Assembly (NCBI GenBank): GCA_040079795.1
Contig: JBEBJQ010000006.1
Span: forward strand, 26,810 to 90,809
DNA length: 64,000 nt
Source: SXIZ01 sp040079795
Lineage (GTDB): Bacteria > Pseudomonadota > Gammaproteobacteria > Methylococcales > Methylomonadaceae
Direction: 5' to 3'
Of the stretch, positions 1 through 8,351 are shown in pieces. Position 1 is the first letter of the stretch. The number at the start of each line of letters is the position of its first letter. Both the position numbers and the translations under genes were made by a program. The notes beneath the pieces were generated by a model, which did no database searches, was not told the origin of the DNA, and saw nothing but the letters and a program-made list of their open reading frames with translations.

Positions 1-1548
1 GGTACCGGACGAATTTTATTTCGGAATTCCCGGCATACCGTGGAAGGATTTCCTGAGCGGGAATGTCATGGTTATCCGTTAACTGGTAAGGCAAGCGAAG
101 ATATTTTGACGGATGTCCGCTTTGATTGGCTGGTCGATAAATTAAAGCAACTGAAGAAACAAAAAGTTCTGTTAATTTGTAAGCAAGCTGAACTTGCCAT
201 TGCCTTGGAGCAAGGCTTAAAAAACCGTATGGGTTTGCCCGCTGCGGTTTTTCATGAAGGCATGAGTATTATTGAACGGGATCGTGCGGCTGCTTATTTT
301 GCTGATCATGAGGGCAGTGCGCGGCTGTTGATCTGTTCTGAAATTGGCAGTGAAGGCCGCAATTTTCAGTTTGTGCAACATCTGATTTTATTTGATCTAC
401 CAACCAACCCTGATTTACTGCAACAACGCATTGGACGCTTGGACCGTATTGGTCAGCAGCATGTTATTCAGATTCATGTGCCATATATTCAAAACACCCC
501 GCAGGAAGTGTTGTTCCGTTGGTATCACGAAGGTATGAACGCGTTTCGGGTCAATTGTTCTGGTGCGCAGCGGGTAGCGGATGAGCAAAAAGACGCTTTA
601 AGTAAAATATTAGCGAGTACCGATCAAAAACAGATTGATGCTTTTATTGCGCAAACCCATGACTTAAGTGTCGCGATTGAAGCTCAAATGCATCAGGGGC
701 GTGACCAGCTTCTGGAGTTGAATTCCTGTCGTACCGAAGTGGCTAATGCCTTGATTGCTCAAATTGAACAGGAAGAGCAAGCCGCTAGTTTATGGCCGTA
801 TTTTGAAAGCTTGCTGGATTGTTATGGCGTAGATGTCGAATTGCATTCGCCGGATTGTTATATCCTGTGCCCGAGTGAGCATTTACGGATCGCGCACTTT
901 CCGTTGTTGACTGAGGATGGCTTGACCGTTACTGTCAAACGGGATATTGCCTTGGTGCGTGAAGATATGCAATTCCTTACCCAGGAACATCCTATGGTAA
1001 CGGCGGCTATGGATTTGGTGTTATCCAGTGATACCGGAAATGCAGCAGTTTCGGCAGTGACTCACACGCAATTACAGGAAGGACAGTTTTTATTGGAACT
1101 GTTATTTATTGTGGAATGTAGTGCGCCTGCCCGGCTGCAGATCAGCCGTTTCTTACCGCATACCCCAATTCGTGTGCTTATTGACCAGAATTTGCGGGAT
1201 TTAACCGAAACTATCAGTCATGCGAGCCTCATTACCACTGGCGATAGCTTTGAAGGCCATCAAGTCAGTGCTTTTTTAAATACGCAACGGGGGCAAATTA
1301 CCAAAATGCTTGAGTTGGCACGTCAAAAAGCAAAAATGGAAATGGAAGCGATAACGTTGCAAGCCAATAAAGTCATGTTGGAATCGTTAGGTTCTGAAAT
1401 TAAACGATTGGCAAGGCTTAAGAAAGTGAATTCCAGTATCAAAGAAGATGAAATTGAGCAGATTAAAGATGTTGTGCGCTTGTCTTACAGTAATATTCAG
1501 GACGCGCAAATTCGTTTGGATGCGGTGCGTTTCATTGTGACCAGTTAG
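1..1548 (+). CDS. rapA: RNA polymerase-associated protein RapA, C-terminal part (5' end outside window)
   Basis: The frame is open from base 1 (GTGRILFRN...), so the gene enters from the left edge; an internal GTG at 40 is not the start. About 515 residues are visible of a family usually near 950. RapA is a SWI2/SNF2 ATPase that binds RNA polymerase and promotes its recycling. The visible part begins in helicase motif IV and keeps the motif V/VI region GSEGRNFQF...QQRIGRLDRIGQ at about residues 115-150, including the arginine finger. The rest matches the long RapA C-terminal region, ending in a charged helical segment. A structured spacer and a likely terminator follow. Family call is secure; the ATP-binding half is not visible. 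Confidence 0.93.
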   Translation, partial: GTGRILFRNSRHTVEGFPERECHGYPLTGKASEDILTDVRFDWLVDKLKQLKKQKVLLICKQAELAIALEQGLKNRMGLPAAVFHEGMSIIERDRAAAYFADHEGSARLLICSEIGSEGRNFQFVQHLILFDLPTNPDLLQQRIGRLDRIGQQHVIQIHVPYIQNTPQEVLFRWYHEGMNAFRVNCSGAQRVADEQKDALSKILASTDQKQIDAFIAQTHDLSVAIEAQMHQGRDQLLELNSCRTEVANALIAQIEQEEQAASLWPYFESLLDCYGVDVELHSPDCYILCPSEHLRIAHFPLLTEDGLTVTVKRDIALVREDMQFLTQEHPMVTAAMDLVLSSDTGNAAVSAVTHTQLQEGQFLLELLFIVECSAPARLQISRFLPHTPIRVLIDQNLRDLTETISHASLITTGDSFEGHQVSAFLNTQRGQITKMLELARQKAKMEMEAITLQANKVMLESLGSEIKRLARLKKVNSSIKEDEIEQIKDVVRLSYSNIQDAQIRLDAVRFIVTS

Positions 1549-1586
1549 TATTTAAAGTATTACGCCGAAAGGGGTAATAAAAGGGC

Positions 1587-1644
1587 GGGCAGCGATAGCG
1601 TCCGCCGAATGATGCGCCACAAAGGCGCATATGCTATCGTGCCC
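1587..1644 (+). other. Two-tier hairpin in the rapA-rhlE spacer
   Basis: GGGCA (1587-1591) plus CGATAGC (1593-1599) pair with GCTATCG (1633-1639) plus TGCCC (1640-1644), with one bulged G. An inner hairpin ATGCGCC/GGCGCAT (1612-1618/1624-1630) has an ACAAA loop. It could be 3' UTR structure, a REP-like element or a small RNA; the sequence does not decide. Confidence 0.55.
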
Positions 1645-1645
1645 T

Positions 1646-1693
1646 AAACAGGCGAAAAGCTGATTTTTGGTCTTTCAGCCTGTCTCTTTTTTC
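1646..1693 (+). terminator. Probable rho-independent terminator after rapA
   Basis: ACAGG and GCTGA on the left pair with TCAGC and CCTGT on the right, leaving an internal bulge on the left arm. A run of TCTCTTTTTT follows. The position fits termination of rapA before rhlE starts at 1744. Confidence 0.55.
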
Positions 1694-1743
1694 AAACCAA
1701 ATGCACTGGGCTTTTTTAAGCGCTTTATTTACCCAAGGATATT

Positions 1744-3030
1744 ATGTCTTTTACTCAATTCGGCTTGTCCGCCGAAATTTTACAGGCCGTTGCTGAACAG
1801 GGTTATAAAACCCCAACGCCTATCCAACAACAAGCGATTCCTGTAGTCATGTCCGGCCGGGATATATTGGCAGGTGCACAAACCGGCACCGGTAAAACCG
1901 CCAGCTTTACTTTGCCGTTGCTACAACTATTAACTGAGTCCCCCTCAGCTAAGCGACCACGCCCGATTCAGTGTCTGATTTTGGTGCCGACTCGAGAATT
2001 GGCACTGCAAGTTTATGAAAGTATAAGAACTTACGGTAAGCATTTGCCGTTATTTGCGGAAGCCATTTATGGCGGGGTGAGCATTACCAACCAAATCCGT
2101 AATCTTCGCCGGGGCTGTGACATCGTGGTTGCGACACCCGGACGATTGCTGGATCATGTCCAGCAAAAAACCATTGATCTTTCGCAGGTAAAAATATTAG
2201 TGCTGGATGAAGCGGATCGCATGCTGGACATGGGGTTTATTCAGGATATCCGGAAAATAATAGCTTTAGTCCCTAAAAAACGTCAAACCTTATTGTTTTC
2301 AGCCACGTTTTCTGCGGAGATAAAAACCCTGGCCGGCCAGTTATTAAATAATCCTGCGCTGGTAGAAGTAGCCCGCAGCAATGCTACTGTTGAGGCAATC
2401 ACCCAGAGTTTATACCCTATTAAACGTGAATATAAACGGGAACTATTGTCCTATTTAATCGGCAATGGTAATTGGCAGCAAGTTTTAATTTTTGTGCGCA
2501 CCAAACACGGTGCGGATCGGCTTGCCAAACAATTAGCCCTGGACGGTATCCGAACGGCTGCGTTACATGGTGACAAAAGCCAGGGTGCGCGTGTTAAAGC
2601 GCTGGAAATGTTTAAAAATGGCAAAGTGACCGCTTTAGTTGCAACGGATATTGCCGCAAGAGGCTTGGATATTGATCAATTGCCGCATGTGGTTAATTAT
2701 GATTTGCCAGCAGTGGCTGAGGATTATGTGCATCGTATCGGTCGTACCGGACGTGCGGGGGCCACGGGGGAGGCTATATCACTGGTATCTTCAGATGAGG
2801 CCAAGTTATTACAAGCGATTGAAAAATTGCTTAAAATGCCTATTCCACGGGTTGCGGATACCGGCTATGAGGCAGAATCTTTGTCCGTTGGCGATATGCC
2901 TAAAAAAGCCCCTGCCAGCGTGAATAAGCCCAAGCAACGTGCACAGCGCACCAATCATTATGCACCAGCTGCCGGTCGCCGTCGTGATGCTTCGACTGAT
3001 ACCAGACCGAGGAGTTCAGCAAAGCGGTAG
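1744..3030 (+). CDS. rhlE: DEAD-box ATP-dependent RNA helicase, RhlE type
   Basis: A 428-residue cytoplasmic DEAD-box helicase that unwinds short RNA duplexes in ribosome assembly and RNA turnover. Motifs run in order: Q motif around GYKTPTPIQQQ (20-30), AQTGTGKT (motif I, about 45), PTRELA (Ia), TPGR (Ib), DEAD (about 155), SAT (III, about 188), ARGLDI (V) and HRIGRTGR (VI, about 334). The basic, disordered tail ends RPRSSAKR. N-terminus and general pattern fit RhlE better than SrmB or DbpA; no DbpA RNA-binding domain is seen. The start ATG follows AAGGATATT. It stands alone after the rapA terminator. Confidence 0.9.
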   Translation: MSFTQFGLSAEILQAVAEQGYKTPTPIQQQAIPVVMSGRDILAGAQTGTGKTASFTLPLLQLLTESPSAKRPRPIQCLILVPTRELALQVYESIRTYGKHLPLFAEAIYGGVSITNQIRNLRRGCDIVVATPGRLLDHVQQKTIDLSQVKILVLDEADRMLDMGFIQDIRKIIALVPKKRQTLLFSATFSAEIKTLAGQLLNNPALVEVARSNATVEAITQSLYPIKREYKRELLSYLIGNGNWQQVLIFVRTKHGADRLAKQLALDGIRTAALHGDKSQGARVKALEMFKNGKVTALVATDIAARGLDIDQLPHVVNYDLPAVAEDYVHRIGRTGRAGATGEAISLVSSDEAKLLQAIEKLLKMPIPRVADTGYEAESLSVGDMPKKAPASVNKPKQRAQRTNHYAPAAGRRRDASTDTRPRSSAKR

Positions 3031-3109
3031 TTTTTTGTAGCCTTGCAATCTGGATAGACAGTCAGTAGTGTAAGTATGTACTTAAACCCAACCGAGCAAC
3101 TTATTAACA

Positions 3110-3135
3110 GGGAAGGCAATGAACATTACCTTCCC
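3110..3135 (+). terminator. Hairpin after rhlE
   Basis: GGGAAGG (3110-3116) pairs with CCTTCCC (3129-3135), with an AA/TT inner extension. Only a weak T-rich stretch follows, so it is a possible rather than certain terminator between rhlE and the parvulin gene. A small palindrome, TAAGTATGTACTTA, lies just upstream at 3071-3084. Confidence 0.4.
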
Positions 3136-3171
3136 AAACTTTGGATTTTCTTAAGCTAGATATAAATTGAG

Positions 3172-4089
3172 ATGATTATGTATACCCGTTATGTAAAACC
3201 CATTTTTTTAGGCTTATTTCTGACCCCAATTGTTTATATTCCGCTTTCTTGGGGTGCAGCCGGTACCGAGGGTGTGGTCATTCATAATAAAGCCAATGAT
3301 TTGACCCGGCAAACAGTGATGAATGAGTTTTTACTGCAACCTGCAGAGCTTCAGGGAAAACTAAAAAGAAATGAGCTGGCTTTCCGGAAATTTGTCGATG
3401 CGGTGAATAACGAATTGTTGTTTGAAGTTGAGGCTAATAAGCTCAATCTGAAAACCGATCCCGTAGTTGCAAAAAAACTAGAGATAGCTATCAGAAAAGC
3501 CTTAATTACAGAATTGATTGCACAAAAAACGGCCAGCATAAAAGTACCTGATATGGAGCCACTGGCTTTGGCAGAGTATAAGGCACATCCGGAAAAATAT
3601 ATGATCGGTGAAGCAGTTAACGCCAGTCATATTTTGGTGACGTTCGACCAAAAAAATAAGCCGGAAAAACTGGCGTTAATACAGTCGATTAGAAAAAAAA
3701 TAGTTGCCGGTGAAAGTTTTGCTGAGTTGGCAAAAAAATATTCGGAAGATAAAGGTTCTGCTGAAAAAGGGGGGGAACTGGGCGTATTCGAACGTGGTAA
3801 AACGGTTAAACCCTTTGAAGAAGCGGCATTTTCACTTAAAAAACCCAAGCAACTGAGCGAGGTCGTTGAAAGCCAATTTGGATTCCATTTAATTCAGCTA
3901 GTTGAGCGCTTTCCACCTAAACGTCAAAGCTTTGATCTTATAAAGGCAGAATTAATTGAAACGATGAAGCAGGATTATATTAAAAATGAAATTAACACCT
4001 GGCGGGATTCTATCATTGATTTGAAAAATGCCAATGTTAATCAAGCCGAGCTTGAGAAATTAATCAGTGACGTTAAAAAATTACCTTAA
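3172..4089 (+). CDS. Periplasmic peptidyl-prolyl cis-trans isomerase, parvulin/PpiC type
   Basis: A 305-residue protein with an N-terminal hydrophobic signal segment (about residues 8-27) ending near WGAAG, so probably exported. An N-terminal helical chaperone-like region (about 45-130) is followed by a rotamase domain (about 140-245) with the parvulin signatures NASHILV, FAELAKKYSEDKGSAEKGGELG and FGFHLIQL. Parvulins isomerise X-Pro bonds and help outer-membrane and secreted proteins to fold. A second ATG at 3178 is better spaced from the GAG at 3169 and could be the real start. A paralogue of the same length lies at 48349-49266. The exact substrate and the choice between PpiC-, PrsA- and SurA-like naming cannot be settled. 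Confidence 0.85.
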   Translation: MIMYTRYVKPIFLGLFLTPIVYIPLSWGAAGTEGVVIHNKANDLTRQTVMNEFLLQPAELQGKLKRNELAFRKFVDAVNNELLFEVEANKLNLKTDPVVAKKLEIAIRKALITELIAQKTASIKVPDMEPLALAEYKAHPEKYMIGEAVNASHILVTFDQKNKPEKLALIQSIRKKIVAGESFAELAKKYSEDKGSAEKGGELGVFERGKTVKPFEEAAFSLKKPKQLSEVVESQFGFHLIQLVERFPPKRQSFDLIKAELIETMKQDYIKNEINTWRDSIIDLKNANVNQAELEKLISDVKKLP

Positions 4090-4104
4090 CTTAATTATCG
4101 GTAA

Positions 4105-4139
4105 GGCATCACTGCCGTTATTTTAAAAGCAGTGATGCC
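4105..4139. terminator. Bidirectional hairpin between convergent genes
   Basis: A perfect 11-bp stem, GGCATCACTGC (4105-4115) with GCAGTGATGCC (4129-4139), sits in the 66-bp gap between convergent genes. It is the only structure there and probably ends transcription from both sides, although neither side has a long T run. Confidence 0.6.
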
Positions 4140-4155
4140 AAACACACTTATAATC

Positions 4156-4509
4156 TTAGTGCTTTTTTGATGCTTTTTTATGTGCTTTAACAGGCTTAGT
4201 GGCGTCCGCAGGCGCGTTTTCAACTTGAGTTTTTAAGGTATCTGCGCTTGCAGCACTGCTGTCTGCTGCTTGTCTTGCTTCTGTAGCTGGAGTGGCGGCT
4301 TCAGTGCTGGTGGTATCTTTCGGCGCTGCAGATTCTTTCAGCATATCTTTTGCAGCGTCGGTGACCTTTTCTTTGACCGCATCTTTTGCTGCGCTGGTGG
4401 CAGAGTCTTTCACCATATCTGTTGCCGCACCAGCAAGCGGATTGCCTTCAGCCAATAACGCGCTGGATGAAAGCAATAATGCAAGCAGTAAGAATGTTTT
4501 GTTTTTCAT
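4156..4509 (-). CDS. Small exported Ala/Lys/Thr-rich protein of unknown function
   Basis: A 117-residue protein with a clear signal peptide (MKNKTFLLLALLLSSSALLA, cleavage near AEG). The mature part is low in complexity: repeated Ala-Lys-Asp-Ser helical segments (KDSATSAAKDAVKEKVTDAA) with a LEA-like look, then an Ala/Thr linker and a basic His/Lys tail ending KKASKKH. No enzyme motif is visible. It could be a periplasmic stress or envelope-associated protein, but that is inference. It is convergent with the parvulin gene and separate from the operon on its other side. The start follows a GAGGAAT-type ribosome site. Confidence 0.7.
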   Translation of the reverse strand: MKNKTFLLLALLLSSSALLAEGNPLAGAATDMVKDSATSAAKDAVKEKVTDAAKDMLKESAAPKDTTSTEAATPATEARQAADSSAASADTLKTQVENAPADATKPVKAHKKASKKH

Positions 4510-4630
4510 ATTTTATTCCTCATGTTGTGTTGGTTTAGAGGGTTTAGCGTATCAAAAGACAGCTGAACTGGCGATGAATCGATATAAAATATATTGAAAA
4601 AGCAGACGGATTTGGATTTTTTAATGTTCT

Positions 4631-5962
4631 CTAATTTGTTTCATTTAATAATTCTTGTAGCATTAATAGATGCAGTTGCTTAATCCAGGCCTCATCAAAC
4701 AAAGGTTCAATGAAGTTATAACTCAAGGTTAGTTGTTGACGGTACTGGCACACTAACAGGGCAATTCCTGGCGGGCTGGAGATTTGACAAAGGTGCCTTA
4801 AGCCAATAACGTCGGCACCCAAAAAACTGCGCTCGGCGAATTCTGCCAGACCAATATCCGAAAACCAAACCGAGCTGCGTTCGCTGCCGTCGTTGTGCGA
4901 GAAGCGCAGCTCCGGGCCATATTTTTTTAACGATAACCAACTGGCTGCCCACATAACTGGTAAAAAAGCATAGTCTAGTTGTTGGCGGATGGTTTCTTTG
5001 GTTTGTTGTTGCAGATGGGCAAACAGCGCTTGCCGGTTGGTCAGTAAGGTTTTGGGTGCTTGCGCAAATAAAGTGCCGATATGATTGCCTAACAGCGGTG
5101 CTTGGGCGTTTTGTTTGCGCAAATTAAATGCATAGGGCACGCAGTAAGCTGCTCCGGGTTGTTCAGGTGCCAGCGTGTGTAATGCGCGCATTAAACAACC
5201 GATGTAATACAGGCTAGTGCCGCCTAAGCCAGTGTGGGCTCTTGCTTGTTGCGCAATGCGTTTGCTTTGTTCGGCCGTGAACGTGTGGGTTACATAATTG
5301 AGTTGTTTAGGCTTTAAGTCTAAGCGTGCGTGCTGGATGCTGTGATAACGGTCCAAACGGGTGATATAGCGTTTGGCTTTTATGAATAGCTTAATTTTTT
5401 CCCACCATTTATATTTGGCAAGCTGGACAGTGATCAGTGCTTTGCTTTTCGGTCGGTCGAATTGTTCGCGTTGCGCTTTATCTTCGGTACACAGATATTT
5501 AAGGATTAAATCCGCACCTTTCGCGTCACAAAAGGGATGTATCCAACGCAACAGAAAAAGTGCGGTGTCTTTACCCGTTATTAAATGGAATTCAATGGGC
5601 GCTATGGTTTCACGCGGTAGGTGTTGGTTGAGCAGGTGCAGTAAAGTAGCCTGTTGAAACGCTTCTGTTTGCTCGGGGTCTGGGCAGTCATGAGTAAAGA
5701 ATATCGGCAGGGTCTGGGCGCGCTTACACCAATAAAAGCGATCTCCCTGTTGCTGTAAACTGGCTAAGGCAAGCGGAAACTGCCCGGTGAATTCGGTTAT
5801 TCGTGGCGTTAACCTAGCAATATCGGGTAGGGAGTCCAGCACTAGGACAAAGCCACACAAACTGCCTGGCATATTTTCCTGCCGAATCTCTTCGTCCATC
5901 GCTAAGGTTAAGTAATCAGCCGGATTAAGCGGCTCGATAATGGGATCTTTTGGCGTATTCAT
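4631..5962 (-). CDS. Condensation-domain (CoA/ACP-dependent) acyltransferase-like protein
   Basis: A 443-residue soluble protein resembling condensation, PapA and wax-ester-synthase-type acyltransferases. These move an acyl group from a CoA or carrier-protein thioester to an alcohol or amine. The usual HHxxxDG catalytic motif appears as IHPFCDA at residues 141-147: the second, catalytic His (142) and the Asp (146) are kept, while the first His is Ile and the Gly is Ala. A C-terminal region like the latch or floor loop (FSDIGLAEFAE) also fits. Its ATG overlaps the stop of the ACP gene by 4 bp (5959-5962), so the two are translationally coupled. Substrate is unknown. It has no transmembrane segment and no adenylation domain. 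It is the last of three genes in this operon. Confidence 0.75.
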   Translation of the reverse strand: MNTPKDPIIEPLNPADYLTLAMDEEIRQENMPGSLCGFVLVLDSLPDIARLTPRITEFTGQFPLALASLQQQGDRFYWCKRAQTLPIFFTHDCPDPEQTEAFQQATLLHLLNQHLPRETIAPIEFHLITGKDTALFLLRWIHPFCDAKGADLILKYLCTEDKAQREQFDRPKSKALITVQLAKYKWWEKIKLFIKAKRYITRLDRYHSIQHARLDLKPKQLNYVTHTFTAEQSKRIAQQARAHTGLGGTSLYYIGCLMRALHTLAPEQPGAAYCVPYAFNLRKQNAQAPLLGNHIGTLFAQAPKTLLTNRQALFAHLQQQTKETIRQQLDYAFLPVMWAASWLSLKKYGPELRFSHNDGSERSSVWFSDIGLAEFAERSFLGADVIGLRHLCQISSPPGIALLVCQYRQQLTLSYNFIEPLFDEAWIKQLHLLMLQELLNETN

Positions 5963-6195
5963 GTTTGATGGCCTTTGATCCAGCGCCCAAGTTTATTAAA
6001 GGTTTGTAAGTTTTCAACCGTAATTTCAGCGTCTGGCAGCGTGATGTTAAATTCCGTTTCAATAAACATGACGAGACGCATGATACTTATGCTGTTAAGG
6101 CCGGCTGCCAATAGATCATCATCATCTGAAAAACGGGTACTGTCGGCTACAAAAATAAGCTCTTCAAAAATAAAGTGTCGGAGTTTTTGCTTCAT
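5959..6195 (-). CDS. Free-standing acyl carrier protein
   Basis: A 78-residue carrier protein with the phosphopantetheine site in LLAAGLNSISIMRL; Ser35 is the expected attachment residue (GLNSI replaces the common GxDSL). The four-helix ACP pattern and acidic helix II (FIETEFNITLPDAEI) are visible. It lies between a glycosyltransferase gene and a condensation-type acyltransferase gene and overlaps the latter by 4 bp. This strongly suggests that it presents the acyl or aminoacyl group that the acyltransferase uses. It is not the fatty-acid AcpP, which is normally near fabD/fabG/fabF and has the DSLD motif. No dedicated ketosynthase or ACP ligase is seen nearby. Confidence 0.88.
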   Translation of the reverse strand: MKQKLRHFIFEELIFVADSTRFSDDDDLLAAGLNSISIMRLVMFIETEFNITLPDAEITVENLQTFNKLGRWIKGHQT

Positions 6196-6251
6196 GCTGT
6201 TTTAATAAAGAAGATAGTAAAGGCGGTGGGTGAATAATGCTTAAGTTACTG

Positions 6252-7022
6252 TTAGCGGCTTAAGTATTTCCGGATGAGTAATTTGGGTAAGCGTATTATA
6301 AAACCAAATAACAGGCGACTGTGCATCCATGTTAGTAGGGTGTTGTCCCTCCCATATCGAAAGAGGCTAACGCCGCCCTCTGCTTGCGAAATATAACGCA
6401 CTGGGGTAGGGATGTTAATCACCGGCAGGCCTCGCCATGCTAAACGGACAGCAATTTCCGGTTCAAAGTCGAAACGTCTTGCCCAGCGGGTTTGATGCAT
6501 GACTGCGATTAAATCCCGGATCGGGTAAACCCGCATGCCGAAGAGGGAGTCATGAATGCCCCACCCAAGGGTTTCAAGATTGGCAAAGCCATTGGACACT
6601 TTGCGTCCTTGCACTCTTAGCACCGGAGCTGAGTCATCAAACACCGGCTCGCCTAATAGCAGCGCCGCAGGATTAGCTTGGGAGGTTTGCATAAAAGTTT
6701 TTATGCTTTCACTACAATGCTGATTGTCAGCATCCATAATGAGGACATGGCTATAGCCAGCTTGCTGTGCCTGCGTAACGCCCGCAAGTATAGCCGCGCC
6801 TTTACCCTGGTTTTTGGGGAGCCGAATAACCTGTAGGGCGGTTGGGTATCTTTGCTGTAACGCTTGCAACGGTATATCGCTGCCGTCATCACTGCCATCT
6901 ATAATAACCCAAACCGGTTGCCATTTTGTCAAAATGTCACGGACGGTTTTTTCTAAAAGCGCACCCGTATTGTAACTGGGAACGATGATGAGATGGGTGT
7001 TGGATGGTGGGCTGTCATTCAT
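6252..7022 (-). CDS. Family 2 glycosyltransferase
   Basis: A 256-residue GT-A fold glycosyltransferase. The N-terminal strand IIVPSYNTG (12-20), the acidic IDGSDDGS (41-48), the NQGKGAAILAG loop (71-81) and the metal-binding MDADNQH (96-102) are all family 2 hallmarks. A hydrophobic C-terminal stretch (LLFGFIIRLPKLLIRK) may dock it to the membrane. It resembles dolichyl-phosphate-mannose-synthase-like enzymes. Its own start lies about 170 bp from lptF, which runs the other way. The gap to the ACP gene is 56 bp on the same strand, so it is probably the first gene of the GT2-ACP-acyltransferase operon. Donor and acceptor cannot be read from the sequence. Confidence 0.85.
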   Translation of the reverse strand: MNDSPPSNTHLIIVPSYNTGALLEKTVRDILTKWQPVWVIIDGSDDGSDIPLQALQQRYPTALQVIRLPKNQGKGAAILAGVTQAQQAGYSHVLIMDADNQHCSESIKTFMQTSQANPAALLLGEPVFDDSAPVLRVQGRKVSNGFANLETLGWGIHDSLFGMRVYPIRDLIAVMHQTRWARRFDFEPEIAVRLAWRGLPVINIPTPVRYISQAEGGVSLFRYGRDNTLLTWMHSRLLFGFIIRLPKLLIRKYLSR

Positions 7023-7214
7023 GCTGCTGGTGTTTTTGAAGGTATTTGCTGAAATGCTAAATGTATCTGAAGGTATTTTACTGTAGTCCAGATTTTAATT
7101 GCCATTTAACGCATTATAATCATTTTCGGGACTATCGATAATCCGTTACAATCAGCAGCTGTTTTATAAGCACTGATACAGTAGGAATAATGGTTTTTGA
7201 AAGGGGAATTGAGT

Positions 7215-8351
7215 TTGAAGAATAATGCATTGGTGGTGGGGAAAACCAGGGCTTTTTATGCTATTCGCGTATTGGATAAGATGATTGCGTCGGATTTATT
7301 GAAAACTTTGGGCGCAGTCTTATCCGTCATTGTTATTATTATTGCCAGCCGAAAATTTATTAGTGTACTTAAAATGGCCGTGAGTGGGCAGTTGGCGGCT
7401 GATACCCTGGTGCATTTTTTTAGTTTAAAGGTTGTTGTGGTTGCGATCAGTTTACTGCCAGTCACCTTGTTTATGGCTATTTTGATGGTCTTGGGCAGAA
7501 TGTACCGCGACCAAGAAATGGCTGCGTTAGCGGCGGCTGGGGTCGGCGTTGGGGCTGTGTATCGATCGGTTTTTATAGTCGTTATCCCCATTTTTTTTAT
7601 GGCCGTATGGTTGGCGATGGTTTCTGCACCTTGGGCGGAAGCGCAAATGAAGCAATTAATTCATAAAGATGCTGAGACCGCGGATGTTCGAGGGGTTATA
7701 CCTGGGCGATTTAGTGAGTATAGCCACGGCGATTTAGTGGTTTATGTGCAGGGCATTGGGTTGAATAAACAGTTGCAGGGCATTTTTGTGCAAGACCGGC
7801 AACATGGCAAATTGGCGATTGTAACTGCGAAGTCTGGATCAATGCAGGACTTACAAGATGGGCGATATATTGTGCTTAAAGGTGGGGAACGCGTTCAAGG
7901 CGCTCCTGGAGCGGCAAATTTGATTACCGAACACTTTGATGAATATGCGGTACGGATAGAAAGGCATGCAACAGAGGTGCAATATGAGCAGGAAGCAGTG
8001 GGCAGTGTGTTGTTGTGGGGGTCTGGACGGTTAATCGATCTGGTTGAGTTGCAACGTCGTTTTGCAATTCCGTTAGGGATTTTGGTATTGGCATTTTTAG
8101 CCGTGCCTTTGGCTAAATTAGCGCCGCGTGGAGGCGTATACGGCAATATGTTGTTGGCTTTCTTGATCTATTTCAGCTATGAAAATATCCGTAAAGTAGT
8201 GCATAGCTGGATTTTGAGTAACAAAGTGCCGGTATGGACAGGTTATGCGGGTGTCTATAGTGTATTACTGTTGATTGGGATTTTATTAATCATGCGTTTA
8301 TATGGTTGGCGATGGTTTTTTATGCGTTCAAAACATAGGCAGCAATCGTGA
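7215..8351 (+). CDS. lptF: LPS export ABC transporter permease LptF
   Basis: About 378 residues with the LptF/LptG permease layout: three N-terminal transmembrane helices (about 20-130), a periplasmic beta-jellyroll domain (about 140-270) and three C-terminal helices (about 275-375). LptF and LptG form the inner-membrane channel of the LptB2FGC machine that extracts lipopolysaccharide. I place the start at TTG 7215, because AAAGGGGAA at 7200-7208 is well spaced from it; the in-frame TTG at 7197 would lie upstream of this ribosome site. A TATAAT hexamer is present at 7115-7120. The stop overlaps the lptG start by 4 bp (GTGA). Confidence 0.9.
   Translation: MKNNALVVGKTRAFYAIRVLDKMIASDLLKTLGAVLSVIVIIIASRKFISVLKMAVSGQLAADTLVHFFSLKVVVVAISLLPVTLFMAILMVLGRMYRDQEMAALAAAGVGVGAVYRSVFIVVIPIFFMAVWLAMVSAPWAEAQMKQLIHKDAETADVRGVIPGRFSEYSHGDLVVYVQGIGLNKQLQGIFVQDRQHGKLAIVTAKSGSMQDLQDGRYIVLKGGERVQGAPGAANLITEHFDEYAVRIERHATEVQYEQEAVGSVLLWGSGRLIDLVELQRRFAIPLGILVLAFLAVPLAKLAPRGGVYGNMLLAFLIYFSYENIRKVVHSWILSNKVPVWTGYAGVYSVLLLIGILLIMRLYGWRWFFMRSKHRQQS

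Noticed and set aside
4631..7022. Aryl polyene or nonribosomal peptide cluster
   Set aside because: No ketosynthase, dehydratase, adenylation domain or thioesterase is present on either side.
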